From contig CALUMG010000020.1 in the NCBI GenBank assembly GCA_944321705.1, positions 1-33,117 of the forward strand: a stretch of DNA of 33,117 nt. The letters are read 5' to 3'. Positions within the stretch are counted from its first letter, which is position 1, and each line of letters opens with the position of its first letter. Positions 17,270 through 24,937 of the stretch are shown here, one piece after another. A model generated the notes under the pieces. It was not told the origin of the DNA, made no database searches, and saw only the letters and a list, made by a program, of their open reading frames with translations. The stretch comes from an uncultured Muribaculaceae bacterium. Lineage in GTDB: Bacteria; Bacteroidota; Bacteroidia; Bacteroidales; Muribaculaceae. The translations under genes were made by a program, and so were the position numbers.

Positions 17270-18166
17270 TCAGTTTTGCGACATCTTGTAATCTTCCGGG
17301 GCGAATCCTGTTATTTTCTTGAACAACAGGCTGAAGTGCCTAACGCTTGAAAAACCAAGCCGTGACGCGACAATTGCTGGCGAACTGTCGGGTTGCAACA
17401 GCATTTGTTTGGAGATATCAAGTCGTCGAAGTTGAAAATATTCATTGAATGTTTTTCCTGTTTCAAATTTCAGCAAATCACAAAAATAACTTGTCGACAA
17501 ATGCAATTTCCCTGCGCAATAAGCAGGGGATGGGCATAATCCCTTTTCCATGCGTCCGCTTGTGAAATATTCGTCAATCAGCCTGTCGGTACTGTTTATT
17601 ATGGACTTGTTTTTGTCCTCGCGGGTTATGAATTGTCGTTCGTAAAACCGTGTGCAATAGTCGAGCAACAATTCAATGTGGCGAGTTATGATTGTCCTGC
17701 TGTGCTTGTCGATGGGATGGTGTAGTTCTTTATCCATTTCACGAAGGCAATTTTCTATCGTGTTCATTTCTCTCAGCGACAAGTGTAACGCTTCGTTTTT
17801 GTTGTAGGAAAAGAATGTGTAATTGTTGATGGTGTTATTGAGATTGGTACCAAACAATAGGTCGGGATGGAATGCAAGCAGCCAACCTTTTTGAGGCAAA
17901 GCCCTGTCGTCAGTCATGTCGAACGGGCGGTCGGGAGGTAGGAATACCATTGTGGCATTTGAATAGTCATAATATTTCCAACCGCAGCAACAGCAATCGC
18001 ACGAATCGTTCTCGATGAGAAGGATTGTGTAGAAGTCAAATTTGATGCTGTGCTGCTCGACGTTGCTTTTGTCAAGGCGAATGACACATGCTTGTGGGTG
18101 CAAAGTTTTGCATCCAAGGCAGCAGTTGCATTCGGTCACGGTTTTTATGTCTAATATGTCGGACAT
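17270..18166 (-). CDS. AraC family regulator with an N-terminal cysteine cluster
   Basis: The last 100 residues are a standard AraC domain ('CAGKLHLSTSYFCDLLKFETGK...PAIVASRLGFSSVRHFSLLFKKITGFAPEDYK'). From the ATG at 18166 the protein has 298 residues. Its sensing half is a cupin-like domain carrying ten Cys in the first 61 residues: C13, C15, C16, C19, C27 and then C56, C58-C61. That is highly unusual for the family and suggests binding of a metal or an iron-sulfur cluster, or thiol/redox sensing; this is inference. The frame is open to 18235, but the -7 element at 18233-18240 overlaps that position, so the inner start is chosen. It is divergent from the hydrolase gene at 18378. Confidence 0.9.
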   Translation of the reverse strand: MSDILDIKTVTECNCCLGCKTLHPQACVIRLDKSNVEQHSIKFDFYTILLIENDSCDCCCCGWKYYDYSNATMVFLPPDRPFDMTDDRALPQKGWLLAFHPDLLFGTNLNNTINNYTFFSYNKNEALHLSLREMNTIENCLREMDKELHHPIDKHSRTIITRHIELLLDYCTRFYERQFITREDKNKSIINSTDRLIDEYFTSGRMEKGLCPSPAYCAGKLHLSTSYFCDLLKFETGKTFNEYFQLRRLDISKQMLLQPDSSPAIVASRLGFSSVRHFSLLFKKITGFAPEDYKMSQN

Positions 18167-18232
18167 CGTGTCAAGGATTAAAATGGCTTTCGTATTTGTC
18201 CCTGTTTGTCGAAAAAGCTCTCGTGTGCATTG

Positions 18233-18240
18233 CAAAGGTA
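18233..18240 (-). promoter_or_regulatory. -7 element for the cysteine-cluster AraC gene
   Basis: TACCTTTG on the minus strand, exact TAnnTTTG, placing transcription about 60 bases before the ATG at 18166. Confidence 0.45.
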
Positions 18241-18349
18241 TGTATAAAAGAAGATAAAAACGAGCATGTTAACCTCAAAACGGTAATAATGGTAATTATC
18301 TCCGTAATACTGGTCATGGGAAGATGGGTGGTGGAACGGAGCAAATAGT

Positions 18350-18357
18350 TATCTTTG
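18350..18357 (+). promoter_or_regulatory. -7 element for the hydrolase gene
   Basis: TATCTTTG, exact TAnnTTTG, 20 bases before the ATG at 18378. The 110 bases between this and the divergent AraC promoter are where an operator would be expected. Confidence 0.5.
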
Positions 18358-18377
18358 CTGCAATCAATTATCGGAGC

Positions 18378-19460
18378 ATGAAAATAATGATAAAGAAGTG
18401 TCGTATGGTTGTAATTGTCGTGGCATGTATTATCCTTGCAGCAGTGACAGCCGGAGTGATTTTCATCAATCACCCGAGTTTCGGACGCTTGCCGCGTGGA
18501 GAGAGGCTTGAACGCATCAAGCGGTCGCCATATTATCGCGACGGCTCGTTTCATAACATTCAAAGTGCTCCCCTTATGACTTCCTCTAAGAGTCGATGGG
18601 AAAACATGTGGAATTTTTTATTTAACAGGCCCGACGGACTTGTACCAGAAGTCCCCGTATCTGCCGTAAAGACAGAACTTGGCAATCTCCCCAAGGAGGA
18701 TTTGATGGTATGGTTCGGACATTCGTCCTATTTGTTGCAATTATCGGGCAAGAAAATTCTTGTTGACCCGGTTTTTTGCATGGCATCGCCGGTGTCGTTT
18801 GTCAACAGGCCGTTTAAAGGGATCGATATATATGCTCCTGAGGATATTCCGCCCATTGATGTTCTTGTCATTTCCCACGATCATTGGGACCATCTTGACT
18901 ACAGTACTGTAAAGGCAATAAAAGATCGCGTGGACAAGGTGGTGTGTCCGCTTGGAGTAGGAGAATATTTTGAATACTGGGGTTATTCTGTCGGGCAAAT
19001 CGTCGAACTTGATTGGTATGAAGATGCCGTTCCTGTGCCGGGACTCATTTTCCATTGCTTGCCGGCAAGGCATTTCTCGGGTCGCGGACTTGAATCCAAC
19101 AAGACTTTGTGGGCTTCGTTCCTTGTGGAATCACCATCGTTGAGCGTGTATATAGGCGGTGATAGTGGTTACGGGAATCATTTTGCCGAAATAGGCGAGA
19201 AATATGTCGACATAGATGTGGGCATACTTGAAAACGGTCAATACAACGAAGATTGGAAATATATCCACACCATGCCAGAATTGCTTGGCAAAGCTGCACG
19301 AGAGCTTGGTGCAGGCACTGTCATTACGGTGCATCATTCCAAGTATGCTCTGTCGCGTCATCGCTGGGATGAGCCTCTCGAGAATGAATTACGCATGGCG
19401 CGAGAAGATTCGGTCAACTTGAAAGTACTTGAAATAGGAGTTCCGGCCAAGTTGCCGTGA
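18378..19460 (+). CDS. Membrane-anchored metallo-beta-lactamase-fold hydrolase (NAPE-PLD/UlaG-like)
   Basis: About 360 residues. After a short basic start there is one N-terminal hydrophobic helix ('MVVIVVACIILAAVTAGVIFI') acting as an anchor or signal. A linker resembling the NAPE-PLD-type family follows ('SPYYRDGSFHNI', 'SRWENMWNFLFNRP'). The MBL domain shows 'MVWFGHSSYLLQL', 'ILVDPVF', the zinc motif 'HDHWDHLD', 'PARHFSGRG', 'YIGGDSGYG' and a late His in 'VITVHHSKYAL', a complete dinuclear site. Relatives cleave phosphodiester or lactone bonds; the substrate here is unknown, and the domain probably faces the periplasm. Start ATG at 18378 or 18387; both follow a -7 element. It is divergent from the cysteine-rich AraC regulator, a likely functional pair. 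Confidence 0.9.
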   Translation: MKIMIKKCRMVVIVVACIILAAVTAGVIFINHPSFGRLPRGERLERIKRSPYYRDGSFHNIQSAPLMTSSKSRWENMWNFLFNRPDGLVPEVPVSAVKTELGNLPKEDLMVWFGHSSYLLQLSGKKILVDPVFCMASPVSFVNRPFKGIDIYAPEDIPPIDVLVISHDHWDHLDYSTVKAIKDRVDKVVCPLGVGEYFEYWGYSVGQIVELDWYEDAVPVPGLIFHCLPARHFSGRGLESNKTLWASFLVESPSLSVYIGGDSGYGNHFAEIGEKYVDIDVGILENGQYNEDWKYIHTMPELLGKAARELGAGTVITVHHSKYALSRHRWDEPLENELRMAREDSVNLKVLEIGVPAKLP

Positions 19461-19534
19461 CTATTGATGGCATGACAAGTAAAGACGATTATTTTTTCTG
19501 TAATTTGTCTACTATGATTTTTTACCGCTTGGCA

Positions 19535-19542
19535 TATCTTTG
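19535..19542 (+). promoter_or_regulatory. -7 element for the acetyltransferase gene
   Basis: TATCTTTG, exact TAnnTTTG, 22 bases before the ATG at 19565. Confidence 0.45.
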
Positions 19543-19564
19543 CACATGGTAAGCTATTAATGAT

Positions 19565-20137
19565 ATGGATATGACACTTGATGATTTTATTGAACATGTG
19601 CGTCAACGCAAGCCGCTTAATACGCCCGAGATTTATGCTTTCATGGATATAATGAGTGACGAGGCAAGGCGTCTCACTTGTGAATTGAACAATTCTTTCC
19701 ATACGTTTGAGGAATCACGCGAATTGATGTCGCGCATCACAGGTAAGCTCATCGACTCATCTTTCAGGGTGTTCCCTCCGTTTTATACCGATTTCGGGAA
19801 AAACATCACTATGGGGAAGAATGTGTTTATCAACGCATGTTGCCATTTTCAAGATCATGGAGGAGTAACAATAGGCGACGGGTGTCTCATAGGACACAAT
19901 GTGGTGTTTGCCACGCTTAATCATGGATTGAAGCCTGAAGACAGGGTTTCAATGATTCCGGCACCTATCGTTTTAGGACGGAATGTGTGGGTCGGTTCAA
20001 ATTCCACGATACTTGCGGGCGTGACGATAGGTGATAATGCCGTCGTGGCTGCCGGAGCTGTAGTGACGAAGGATGTCCCGGACAATGTCATTGTTGGAGG
20101 AGTTCCGGCAAAGGTTATCCGCCATATAGAAGACTGA
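19565..20137 (+). CDS. Hexapeptide-repeat sugar O-acetyltransferase (LacA/Maa type)
   Basis: 190 residues. The C-terminal two-thirds is a left-handed beta-helix of hexapeptide repeats ('ITMGKNVFINACCHFQDHGGVTIGDGCLIGHNV', 'IVLGRNVWVGSNSTILAGVTIGDNAVVAAGAVV') and ends 'VIVGGVPAKVIR', typical of acetyl-CoA-dependent maltose/galactoside acetyltransferases that work as trimers. The catalytic His fits 'FATLNHGLKPEDR'. The N-terminal 60 residues are helical and only loosely like the usual Maa cap. Its acceptor is unknown. It converges with neuA across a shared hairpin, so a role in modifying the nonulosonate made there is possible but unproven. Confidence 0.92.
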   Translation: MDMTLDDFIEHVRQRKPLNTPEIYAFMDIMSDEARRLTCELNNSFHTFEESRELMSRITGKLIDSSFRVFPPFYTDFGKNITMGKNVFINACCHFQDHGGVTIGDGCLIGHNVVFATLNHGLKPEDRVSMIPAPIVLGRNVWVGSNSTILAGVTIGDNAVVAAGAVVTKDVPDNVIVGGVPAKVIRHIED

Positions 20138-20155
20138 GACAAGACGCATTTGCAC

Positions 20156-20214
20156 GACAAATAAGCCGGACAGCAATATTTGTGGAAATGAATGCTGCCC
20201 GGCTTGTCGTTTTA
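20156..20214 (+). terminator. Large hairpin terminator between acetyltransferase and neuA
   Basis: AAGCCGG (20163-20169) and CAGCA (20171-20175) pair with TGCTG (20193-20197) and CCGGCTT (20199-20205); GAC/GTC extends the stem at its base. TTTT follows on the plus strand. It may also slow minus-strand transcription leaving neuA. Confidence 0.75.
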
Positions 20215-20227
20215 TGAATTGATGGTT

Positions 20228-20926
20228 TTATTGTATTCCGTAAAGTTGTTGTGCCATCACTATTTCGGCAATTGTCCAATCAAGCGGCGAGTCGATGTCT
20301 ATTGAATGTATTGCGTTCATTGGACAGCAACGGCGGCGAGTAAATTCGTTCAACTTCATTTTTCGCAAAGATTCCACGTTGATCACATATACTGCACCGT
20401 TGTATTCCCACACTTTGGGGGCATCTTGCCGACGAGTGTACCGGCCATCTCCCTTGCTGATGTGCAGGAATCCGTCTTTGTCTTCTTCATAGGCATTATA
20501 GTAAGGGTTGGTGGCAGCTTCTTTCACGGTTACCACCATATCGATGTTTGGTGTGTACATGGCTAATGCTTTTTTCACGTCATCGACAGTGCGAAATGGA
20601 GATGTGGGTTGCAGTAAAACTATTGTGTCATAATTCCGGCCAAGGTTTGCGTAATGATCGAGGGCGTGAATTAACACGTCGTAGGTGCTGCTGCGGTCGG
20701 TGGCAAGTTCGGCCGGGCGCATGAACGGCAGATGCAGCCCCATGTCTCGTACTACCGATGCTATTTCGGCGTCGTCGGTTGAAACGCAAATGTCGGCATC
20801 GTCGGCCAATTGGCGAGCAACCTCGATGGAATACGCAATAAGAGGTTTCCCGGCAAGCAGTTTGATGTTTTTACCCGGGATTCCTTTGCTCCCGCCTCTT
20901 GCCGGAATTATAAAAAGAGTTTTCAT
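20228..20926 (-). CDS. neuA: CMP-nonulosonate cytidylyltransferase (NeuA/LegF type)
   Basis: 232 residues opening with the nucleotide-binding signature 'IPARGGSKGIPGKN' (residues 7-20). Then come 'ADICVSTDDAEIASVV', 'LLQPTSPFRTVDDVKKAL' and 'EYNGAVYVI', all typical of enzymes that activate sialic, legionaminic or related acids as CMP-sugars. The sequence style is nearer to PtmB/LegF than to meningococcal NeuA, so the natural substrate could be a legionaminic-type acid. It follows neuC by 19 bases on the same strand and surely shares its transcript. neuB, the synthase that should act between them, is not in the window. Confidence 0.93.
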   Translation of the reverse strand: MKTLFIIPARGGSKGIPGKNIKLLAGKPLIAYSIEVARQLADDADICVSTDDAEIASVVRDMGLHLPFMRPAELATDRSSTYDVLIHALDHYANLGRNYDTIVLLQPTSPFRTVDDVKKALAMYTPNIDMVVTVKEAATNPYYNAYEEDKDGFLHISKGDGRYTRRQDAPKVWEYNGAVYVINVESLRKMKLNEFTRRRCCPMNAIHSIDIDSPLDWTIAEIVMAQQLYGIQ

Positions 20927-20945
20927 AATAGATAATTATGTGTGG

Positions 20946-22109
20946 TTATTGATTTATATCGTAGAAATGTTTTACAGTGATGCCGTCAAGCGAAGCGTTG
21001 CATAAGATGTCGGTTATTTTCGACAGTGTATCGGGTTGCTCGTAAGGGTTGATTGTTGAGGTGGCTTTTGCCCGCATTTCGGGCGACAAGACTGTGGCAA
21101 TCCCGTTGCTGATTTCTTCAATAGATGTGCCGCAATTGAGTACCGAGTCGGCAGCCATACGACCAGCTTGCCTCATGCCGATGTTGAGCGTGGGAATTCC
21201 CATTGACGGGACTTCCACTATTCCGCTCGAAGAATTGCCGACAACGGCTTCCACGCATTTAAGCATCGACAGGTACCGCAGTTGTCCCAGGGACGGATAA
21301 ACGACATATTTCTCCGGATTGCGTTTGACACATTGGTCGATTAGCCTGATGATGTCATTGCCGTGGGTGTCGTTGTTGGGATAGGAGAAGAATATTTTGT
21401 ATCCGTCAAGTTTGTCGAGGGCGGAGATGAGGTTGGTACATTGCAGGGCAGGCGGCATCTTGTCGAGAGTGGCAGGATGGAACGTGACAAAGACAGATTT
21501 TTCAGGAATGGAGGTTTGCAAGTTGGCTTCGAGTTGTTCACGCGACAGCAACTGCATGTGTCGTATGTTGTACACGCCTATGGCTCCGGTGTTGAAGACC
21601 CGGTCGGGTTGTTCTCCAAGTTGTATCACCCGGCGGCGGTAGCTCTCAGTTTCGGTAAAGTGCAGATGGCTCATTTTCGTTATGGAGTGCCTGATGCTTT
21701 CATCAAAAGCCCCGAAGCTGACAGCTCCTCCGGCAATGTGTGCGACAGGAATGCGAAATATCAATGCCGCGCTGGCTGCCACGAGCATCTCATATCGGTC
21801 GCCGAGGATGAGAATCAAGTCGGGCGACAATGTCTCGAGAGCTGCCGACATGCCTTTCATGCATGTTGCCATCGCGCTCACGGTGAGTGCCGGAGAATCA
21901 TTGTCGACAGGCATAGGCACCCGGAAATCAATGTGAAAACCGTCGTGTTCTATTTCCTTATAGGTGTTGCCGAATTTTTCCGACAAGTGCATGTTGGTGG
22001 CTATGATTTGTAGCTTGATTCCGTCACGGGAAACAAGTTCGCGAGCTATGCTGCTCAATAGTCCCCAATCGGCGCGAGTGCCGGTGATGATGCATATTTT
22101 CCGTTCCAT
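20946..22109 (-). CDS. neuC: UDP-N-acetylglucosamine 2-epimerase, hydrolysing (NeuC/LegG type)
   Basis: 387 residues with the GT-B-fold epimerase signature: 'ICIITGTRADWGLL' at the start, 'ILGDRYEMLVAASAALIFRIPVAHIAGG' (about 100-128), 'DESIRHSITKMSHLHF', 'VTFHPATLD' and 'VVGNSSSGIVEVPSMGIPTLNIGMRQAGR'. These enzymes release ManNAc (or a diacetylated analogue) and UDP/GDP as the first step of nonulosonic acid synthesis. A -7 element ends only 4 bases before the start codon, so the message may be leaderless or nearly so. First gene of a two-gene neuC-neuA operon. NeuC and LegG cannot be told apart from sequence reading alone. Confidence 0.94.
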   Translation of the reverse strand: MERKICIITGTRADWGLLSSIARELVSRDGIKLQIIATNMHLSEKFGNTYKEIEHDGFHIDFRVPMPVDNDSPALTVSAMATCMKGMSAALETLSPDLILILGDRYEMLVAASAALIFRIPVAHIAGGAVSFGAFDESIRHSITKMSHLHFTETESYRRRVIQLGEQPDRVFNTGAIGVYNIRHMQLLSREQLEANLQTSIPEKSVFVTFHPATLDKMPPALQCTNLISALDKLDGYKIFFSYPNNDTHGNDIIRLIDQCVKRNPEKYVVYPSLGQLRYLSMLKCVEAVVGNSSSGIVEVPSMGIPTLNIGMRQAGRMAADSVLNCGTSIEEISNGIATVLSPEMRAKATSTINPYEQPDTLSKITDILCNASLDGITVKHFYDINQ

Positions 22110-22113
22110 GCTA

Positions 22114-22121
22114 CAAACATA
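22114..22121 (-). promoter_or_regulatory. Possible -7 element right before neuC
   Basis: TATGTTTG on the minus strand matches TAnnTTTG; a TTG lies 22 bases upstream. If used, transcription starts within a few bases of the ATG, giving a leaderless neuC message. It could be a chance match. Confidence 0.35.
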
Positions 22122-22199
22122 CTGAAAAAATCAATATTTTGTTCAAGCACAGTGGTCAAATTTTCCGAGTAAATCAACAAGGCCTTTTGGATAAAAAGG

Positions 22200-22880
22200 T
22201 TACTTTTTCTGCATATGCCATAGAAAGGGAAAATTGTTTCCATCCACAGTGATATCGATTGATAACAGCCCTTCTCTACCTTTTCGTTTTATATTCATAT
22301 AGCCTATTATTCCTTCTCCTGGGTGTATGGTATTCTTTTTTAGATATCCATATTTGATTGCATTTCTCTCAAGCCGCATAATTCTTTCCATGTTTGATAA
22401 ATTCATCATATTGGCAGAGTTTACGGCAGCGGCTGCCCCATAGTTGTATGTTGTTTGTGGATGTCCGTTTACATAGGTCGTAGACCATCCGGCATTGGCA
22501 GCATTCAGACCTGCCGATAATCCAGCTAAAGCTAATTCCCAATTCTGATTCTTTTTTACTTTTTTATGATATTCTTCATAGGTGTAAACTTGAAGTTCTT
22601 TAATTGAATTTCCATGTCCGAATTTTGCTGAAACATCTAATGGATCAAATATTACTTTTGCGACTGAATTATTTTGTATGAGTAATCCAATCTGATAGTT
22701 TTCACCATCGTCTTGTATTGTCATTCCAACAATGAAGTCTCCCTTACTTTGGTATGCCCATAAGTTTCCATCTATCCATTCTGTTGTTATTAATGGTTCT
22801 TGTTCCATCAATGAAAAAACTTTTTGCGATTTGCATGAAACAAGCAATATTGCCGCAAGGATGATATATATTGTTCTCAT
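22200..22880 (-). CDS. Lipoprotein of unknown function
   Basis: 226 residues beginning with a lipoprotein signal: a hydrophobic stretch and lipobox 'LLVSC' with Cys16 as the lipidated residue. Residues 28-75 look like a beta-rich domain ('NLWAYQSKGDFIVGMTIQDDGENYQIGLLIQNNS'). A central small-residue stretch ('LALAGLSAGLNAANAGWSTTY', 'NYGAAAAVNSANM') follows, then a second beta-rich region ending 'GEGIIGYMNIKRKGREGLLSIDITVDG'. I do not recognise the family. It should sit in the periplasm or outer membrane. Its own -7 element lies about 40 bases upstream, so it is probably monocistronic. Confidence 0.8.
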   Translation of the reverse strand: MRTIYIILAAILLVSCKSQKVFSLMEQEPLITTEWIDGNLWAYQSKGDFIVGMTIQDDGENYQIGLLIQNNSVAKVIFDPLDVSAKFGHGNSIKELQVYTYEEYHKKVKKNQNWELALAGLSAGLNAANAGWSTTYVNGHPQTTYNYGAAAAVNSANMMNLSNMERIMRLERNAIKYGYLKKNTIHPGEGIIGYMNIKRKGREGLLSIDITVDGNNFPFLWHMQKK

Positions 22881-22924
22881 GATATGTAAAATTGTGAAAA
22901 TAGATTAACTTATTGTCTTTGTTG

Positions 22925-22932
22925 CAAATATA
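22925..22932 (-). promoter_or_regulatory. -7 element for the lipoprotein gene
   Basis: TATATTTG on the minus strand, exact TAnnTTTG, about 45 bases before the start codon. Confidence 0.45.
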
Positions 22933-22976
22933 ACAAAGATGGACAAAATAGAAAAGCTGCCGGTCGTTTTTGTCGA

Positions 22977-23693
22977 TCAAATGGTGTCGATTGCAGCTTT
23001 GCGGGCTTGGGCGGATTGGAGTTTGCGCGGAATTTTGTAAGTTTTGCCATCTTTTATGAAGTTGGCTCCGGTCTGTTTGAAGAAAAATGGGACATTTGCC
23101 GCCACGCAATCGGCGCGTATCTGCATGACCCACTTGAAATCGCACGGACGAGCTTCCGGGCCTGATTCCCCTCCCACGCTAACTTCCTCCACCCATTCGC
23201 CAAGCCACCGTCCGAGTGAAATAGGACCCAATAAAGGCTCGCATATTATGCATTTGTGCTTGAACGGCAGTCGCTTGAACACAGGCAGTCGCATGTCGGC
23301 ACGTTTCTGGTTCTCGACTGTGCAGTAAAGGGTCACGTTGTCATAACCATCGCCCCAATCGTCGGGCAGGCATTCGGCAACACGGTCGATGCGTTTAGTG
23401 ATGAGGATGAAATTGACATCGGGTCGTGCATGAATCATAGCCCATGCTTCGTCGCGCCACTGGTCGGCTTCGCTGATGAAGAAATCGGATGTGAAACAAG
23501 TCCATAACGTCGTGTGCGGCGGAACCTTGTAGGTGCCGTCGCGTTTACGCGCCACCGGCAAGTTGAAACTTTGGGTTTTGCGCACTTGCGAGCTGTCGAT
23601 GTCATACCGGCTGTCCCTGCGATAGACGTAGCAGTGTAGGCAACCTTCACTCACTTTGTGGCAACCATGCCACAAGTTCCACATCGAGTACAT
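22977..23693 (-). CDS. DUF5131 (phage Gp37/Gp68-like) protein
   Basis: 238 residues with the family hallmarks: N-terminal 'WNLWHGCHKVSEGCLHCYVYRR', holding cysteines C11, C18 and C21, then 'LWTCFTSDFFISEADQWRDEAWAMI', 'NFILITKRIDR', 'TVENQKRAD' and 'VSVGGESGPEARPCDFKWV', ending 'PFFFKQTGANF'. The cysteine set (CX6CX2C) and barrel-like layout recall radical-SAM-type proteins, and the family occurs in phages and bacterial islands; its activity is unknown to me. The gene starts 9 bases after the stop of the DUF169 gene on the same strand, so the two form an operon and probably work together. Confidence 0.9.
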   Translation of the reverse strand: MYSMWNLWHGCHKVSEGCLHCYVYRRDSRYDIDSSQVRKTQSFNLPVARKRDGTYKVPPHTTLWTCFTSDFFISEADQWRDEAWAMIHARPDVNFILITKRIDRVAECLPDDWGDGYDNVTLYCTVENQKRADMRLPVFKRLPFKHKCIICEPLLGPISLGRWLGEWVEEVSVGGESGPEARPCDFKWVMQIRADCVAANVPFFFKQTGANFIKDGKTYKIPRKLQSAQARKAAIDTI

Positions 23694-23702
23694 AATGGAG
23701 TG

Positions 23703-24416
23703 TTATTTTTCAAGCCGTTCTTTAATTCGGCTCCAAGCAGGAGTCCCCGACAAGCTGCATTGTGGCAATGTGTAGTACATTTCTTTGAAGCGCGACATCG
23801 GTATGGTGAAACTTAATACGTCGGGATTCATGTATCGACGAACCGATGGGTCAAGCAATCCTATGAATGTGCGTCGGCCGTTACGGTTGTTTTCAACGAC
23901 GACTTGGGTGAATATGGATGAGCATCCTGAGCCGAATCGGGCAGTCACCGCATCGTCGGAATTGTTGTCGAAGAATGCCCATGAAGCGAGTCCCGAAAGC
24001 ATGTCGGCTGTAGCCAAGAAGAAAATGCCGGTTACTCCGTCGAAGTTGTCGAGTTTGTCGACAGGTGCGATGTTGAGGTATTTTTTGTCGGTTCTTGGGA
24101 CGCCTGTTTTATTGATAAAGTCAAGTACAAGATCGGGAGTTTGCTTATACTTCTCTTTGCACGAAACAAATGTCGGTATATGTTCGCCCATGGGTGTAAA
24201 GCCTGTATAGAATTTTCCTCCCATGCAGCCTATACGGTCGGCACTCAATGATATAGCTTCGCCACGGCTAAGTTTTGCAAACTCTTGGAAGAAGCAGCCA
24301 TTGATTTTTGAAGTGTCGTCGGAAATAGGCGTGTCGGAATGCCAAAATGCAAACGGCAGTAGAGCTTTCTCTCCGAATGCGTTGCGGAAGTTTTTTATGA
24401 ATGAGTCTACTTGCAT
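23703..24416 (-). CDS. DUF169 (COG2043-like) protein
   Basis: 237 residues. The pattern 'LPFAFWHSDTPI...CFFQEFAKLSRGEAISLSADRIGCMGGKFYTGF' and later 'GIFFLATADMLSGLASWAFFDN', 'ARFGSGCSSIFTQVVVEN' and 'FTIPMSRFKEM' matches the DUF169 family, whose conserved cysteines (here in 'GCF', 'IGCMGG' and 'GSGCSS') suggest metal or cofactor binding. No signal peptide, so cytoplasmic. First gene of an operon with the DUF5131 gene, which also carries a cysteine triad. Function unknown; the pairing is the best clue. Confidence 0.8.
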   Translation of the reverse strand: MQVDSFIKNFRNAFGEKALLPFAFWHSDTPISDDTSKINGCFFQEFAKLSRGEAISLSADRIGCMGGKFYTGFTPMGEHIPTFVSCKEKYKQTPDLVLDFINKTGVPRTDKKYLNIAPVDKLDNFDGVTGIFFLATADMLSGLASWAFFDNNSDDAVTARFGSGCSSIFTQVVVENNRNGRRTFIGLLDPSVRRYMNPDVLSFTIPMSRFKEMYYTLPQCSLSGTPAWSRIKERLEK

Positions 24417-24458
24417 TTTATTGATACTTTTGTAGGATGATTGACTCTTGTCTTAATG

Positions 24459-24466
24459 CAAATATA
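24459..24466 (-). promoter_or_regulatory. -7 element of the DUF169-DUF5131 operon
   Basis: TATATTTG on the minus strand, exact TAnnTTTG, about 43 bases before the DUF169 start. Confidence 0.5.
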
Positions 24467-24635
24467 AGAAACAAACAGAAGCCATGCCATGTCGGCAAAG
24501 ATAATTTGCAGAGGCAATGACAAAATTTGTTTAGGGATTATAAAGCGGTGCCGTTTTTTATCATTTGGGTGGCCTAATATCGGAAGAAAGAGGGCAGTCA
24601 ACCCGCAAGTTAAAGAACAATTTTCCTTTGACTGG

Positions 24636-24687
24636 TTTGATGTTTTGTGGAAAGTATGTATATTTGTTGTACATCATAGTGTACAAC
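24636..24687 (+). promoter_or_regulatory. Promoter and palindromic operator of the toxin-antitoxin pair
   Basis: TTTG (24636-24639), 19 bases, then TATATTTG (24659-24666). The -7 element runs directly into an inverted repeat at 24666-24687: GTTGTACA, 6 bases, TGTACAAC, perfect 8-bp arms covering the expected transcription start. This is where an antitoxin or toxin-antitoxin complex would bind to repress its own operon. Confidence 0.75.
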
Positions 24688-24703
24688 TTAAAATAAAAAT
24701 ATT

Positions 24704-24937
24704 ATGAGGGTAATAAGTTCATCGGAATTAAGAAACAACATGAAGAAATACCTTGATTTGGCTGCAAATGAGAGAATATTGATACAACGAGGCAGGAACG
24801 AGACTTTTGTACTGATGCGTGAAGATTATTTAGAACCGGACGAGGATTTAAGGCGAGCGATAAGTGCAAAAGAATTACTTGCAGGCGTAGAGGAGGATAT
24901 AAGGGCAGCATATAAAGAAAAACATGGTGAAAGATAA
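24704..24937 (+). CDS. Antitoxin, Phd/YefM family
   Basis: 77 residues. The N-terminal half 'MRVISSSELRNNMKKYLDLA' and 'ERILIQRGRNETFVLMREDYL' has the Phd/YefM fold pattern (DNA-binding and dimerisation). The C-terminal third is acidic and helical ('LAGVEEDIRAAYKEKHGE'), as expected for the flexible toxin-neutralising tail. Its stop codon overlaps the toxin start by one base (TAATG), so the two are translationally coupled. A perfect palindrome over the promoter is the likely autoregulatory operator. Family and pairing are firm; the toxin subtype is less so. Confidence 0.9.
   Translation: MRVISSSELRNNMKKYLDLAANERILIQRGRNETFVLMREDYLEPDEDLRRAISAKELLAGVEEDIRAAYKEKHGER

Noticed and set aside
21363..22013. 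216-codon plus-strand frame
   Set aside because: It is the antisense shadow of neuC, which is a firm family match.
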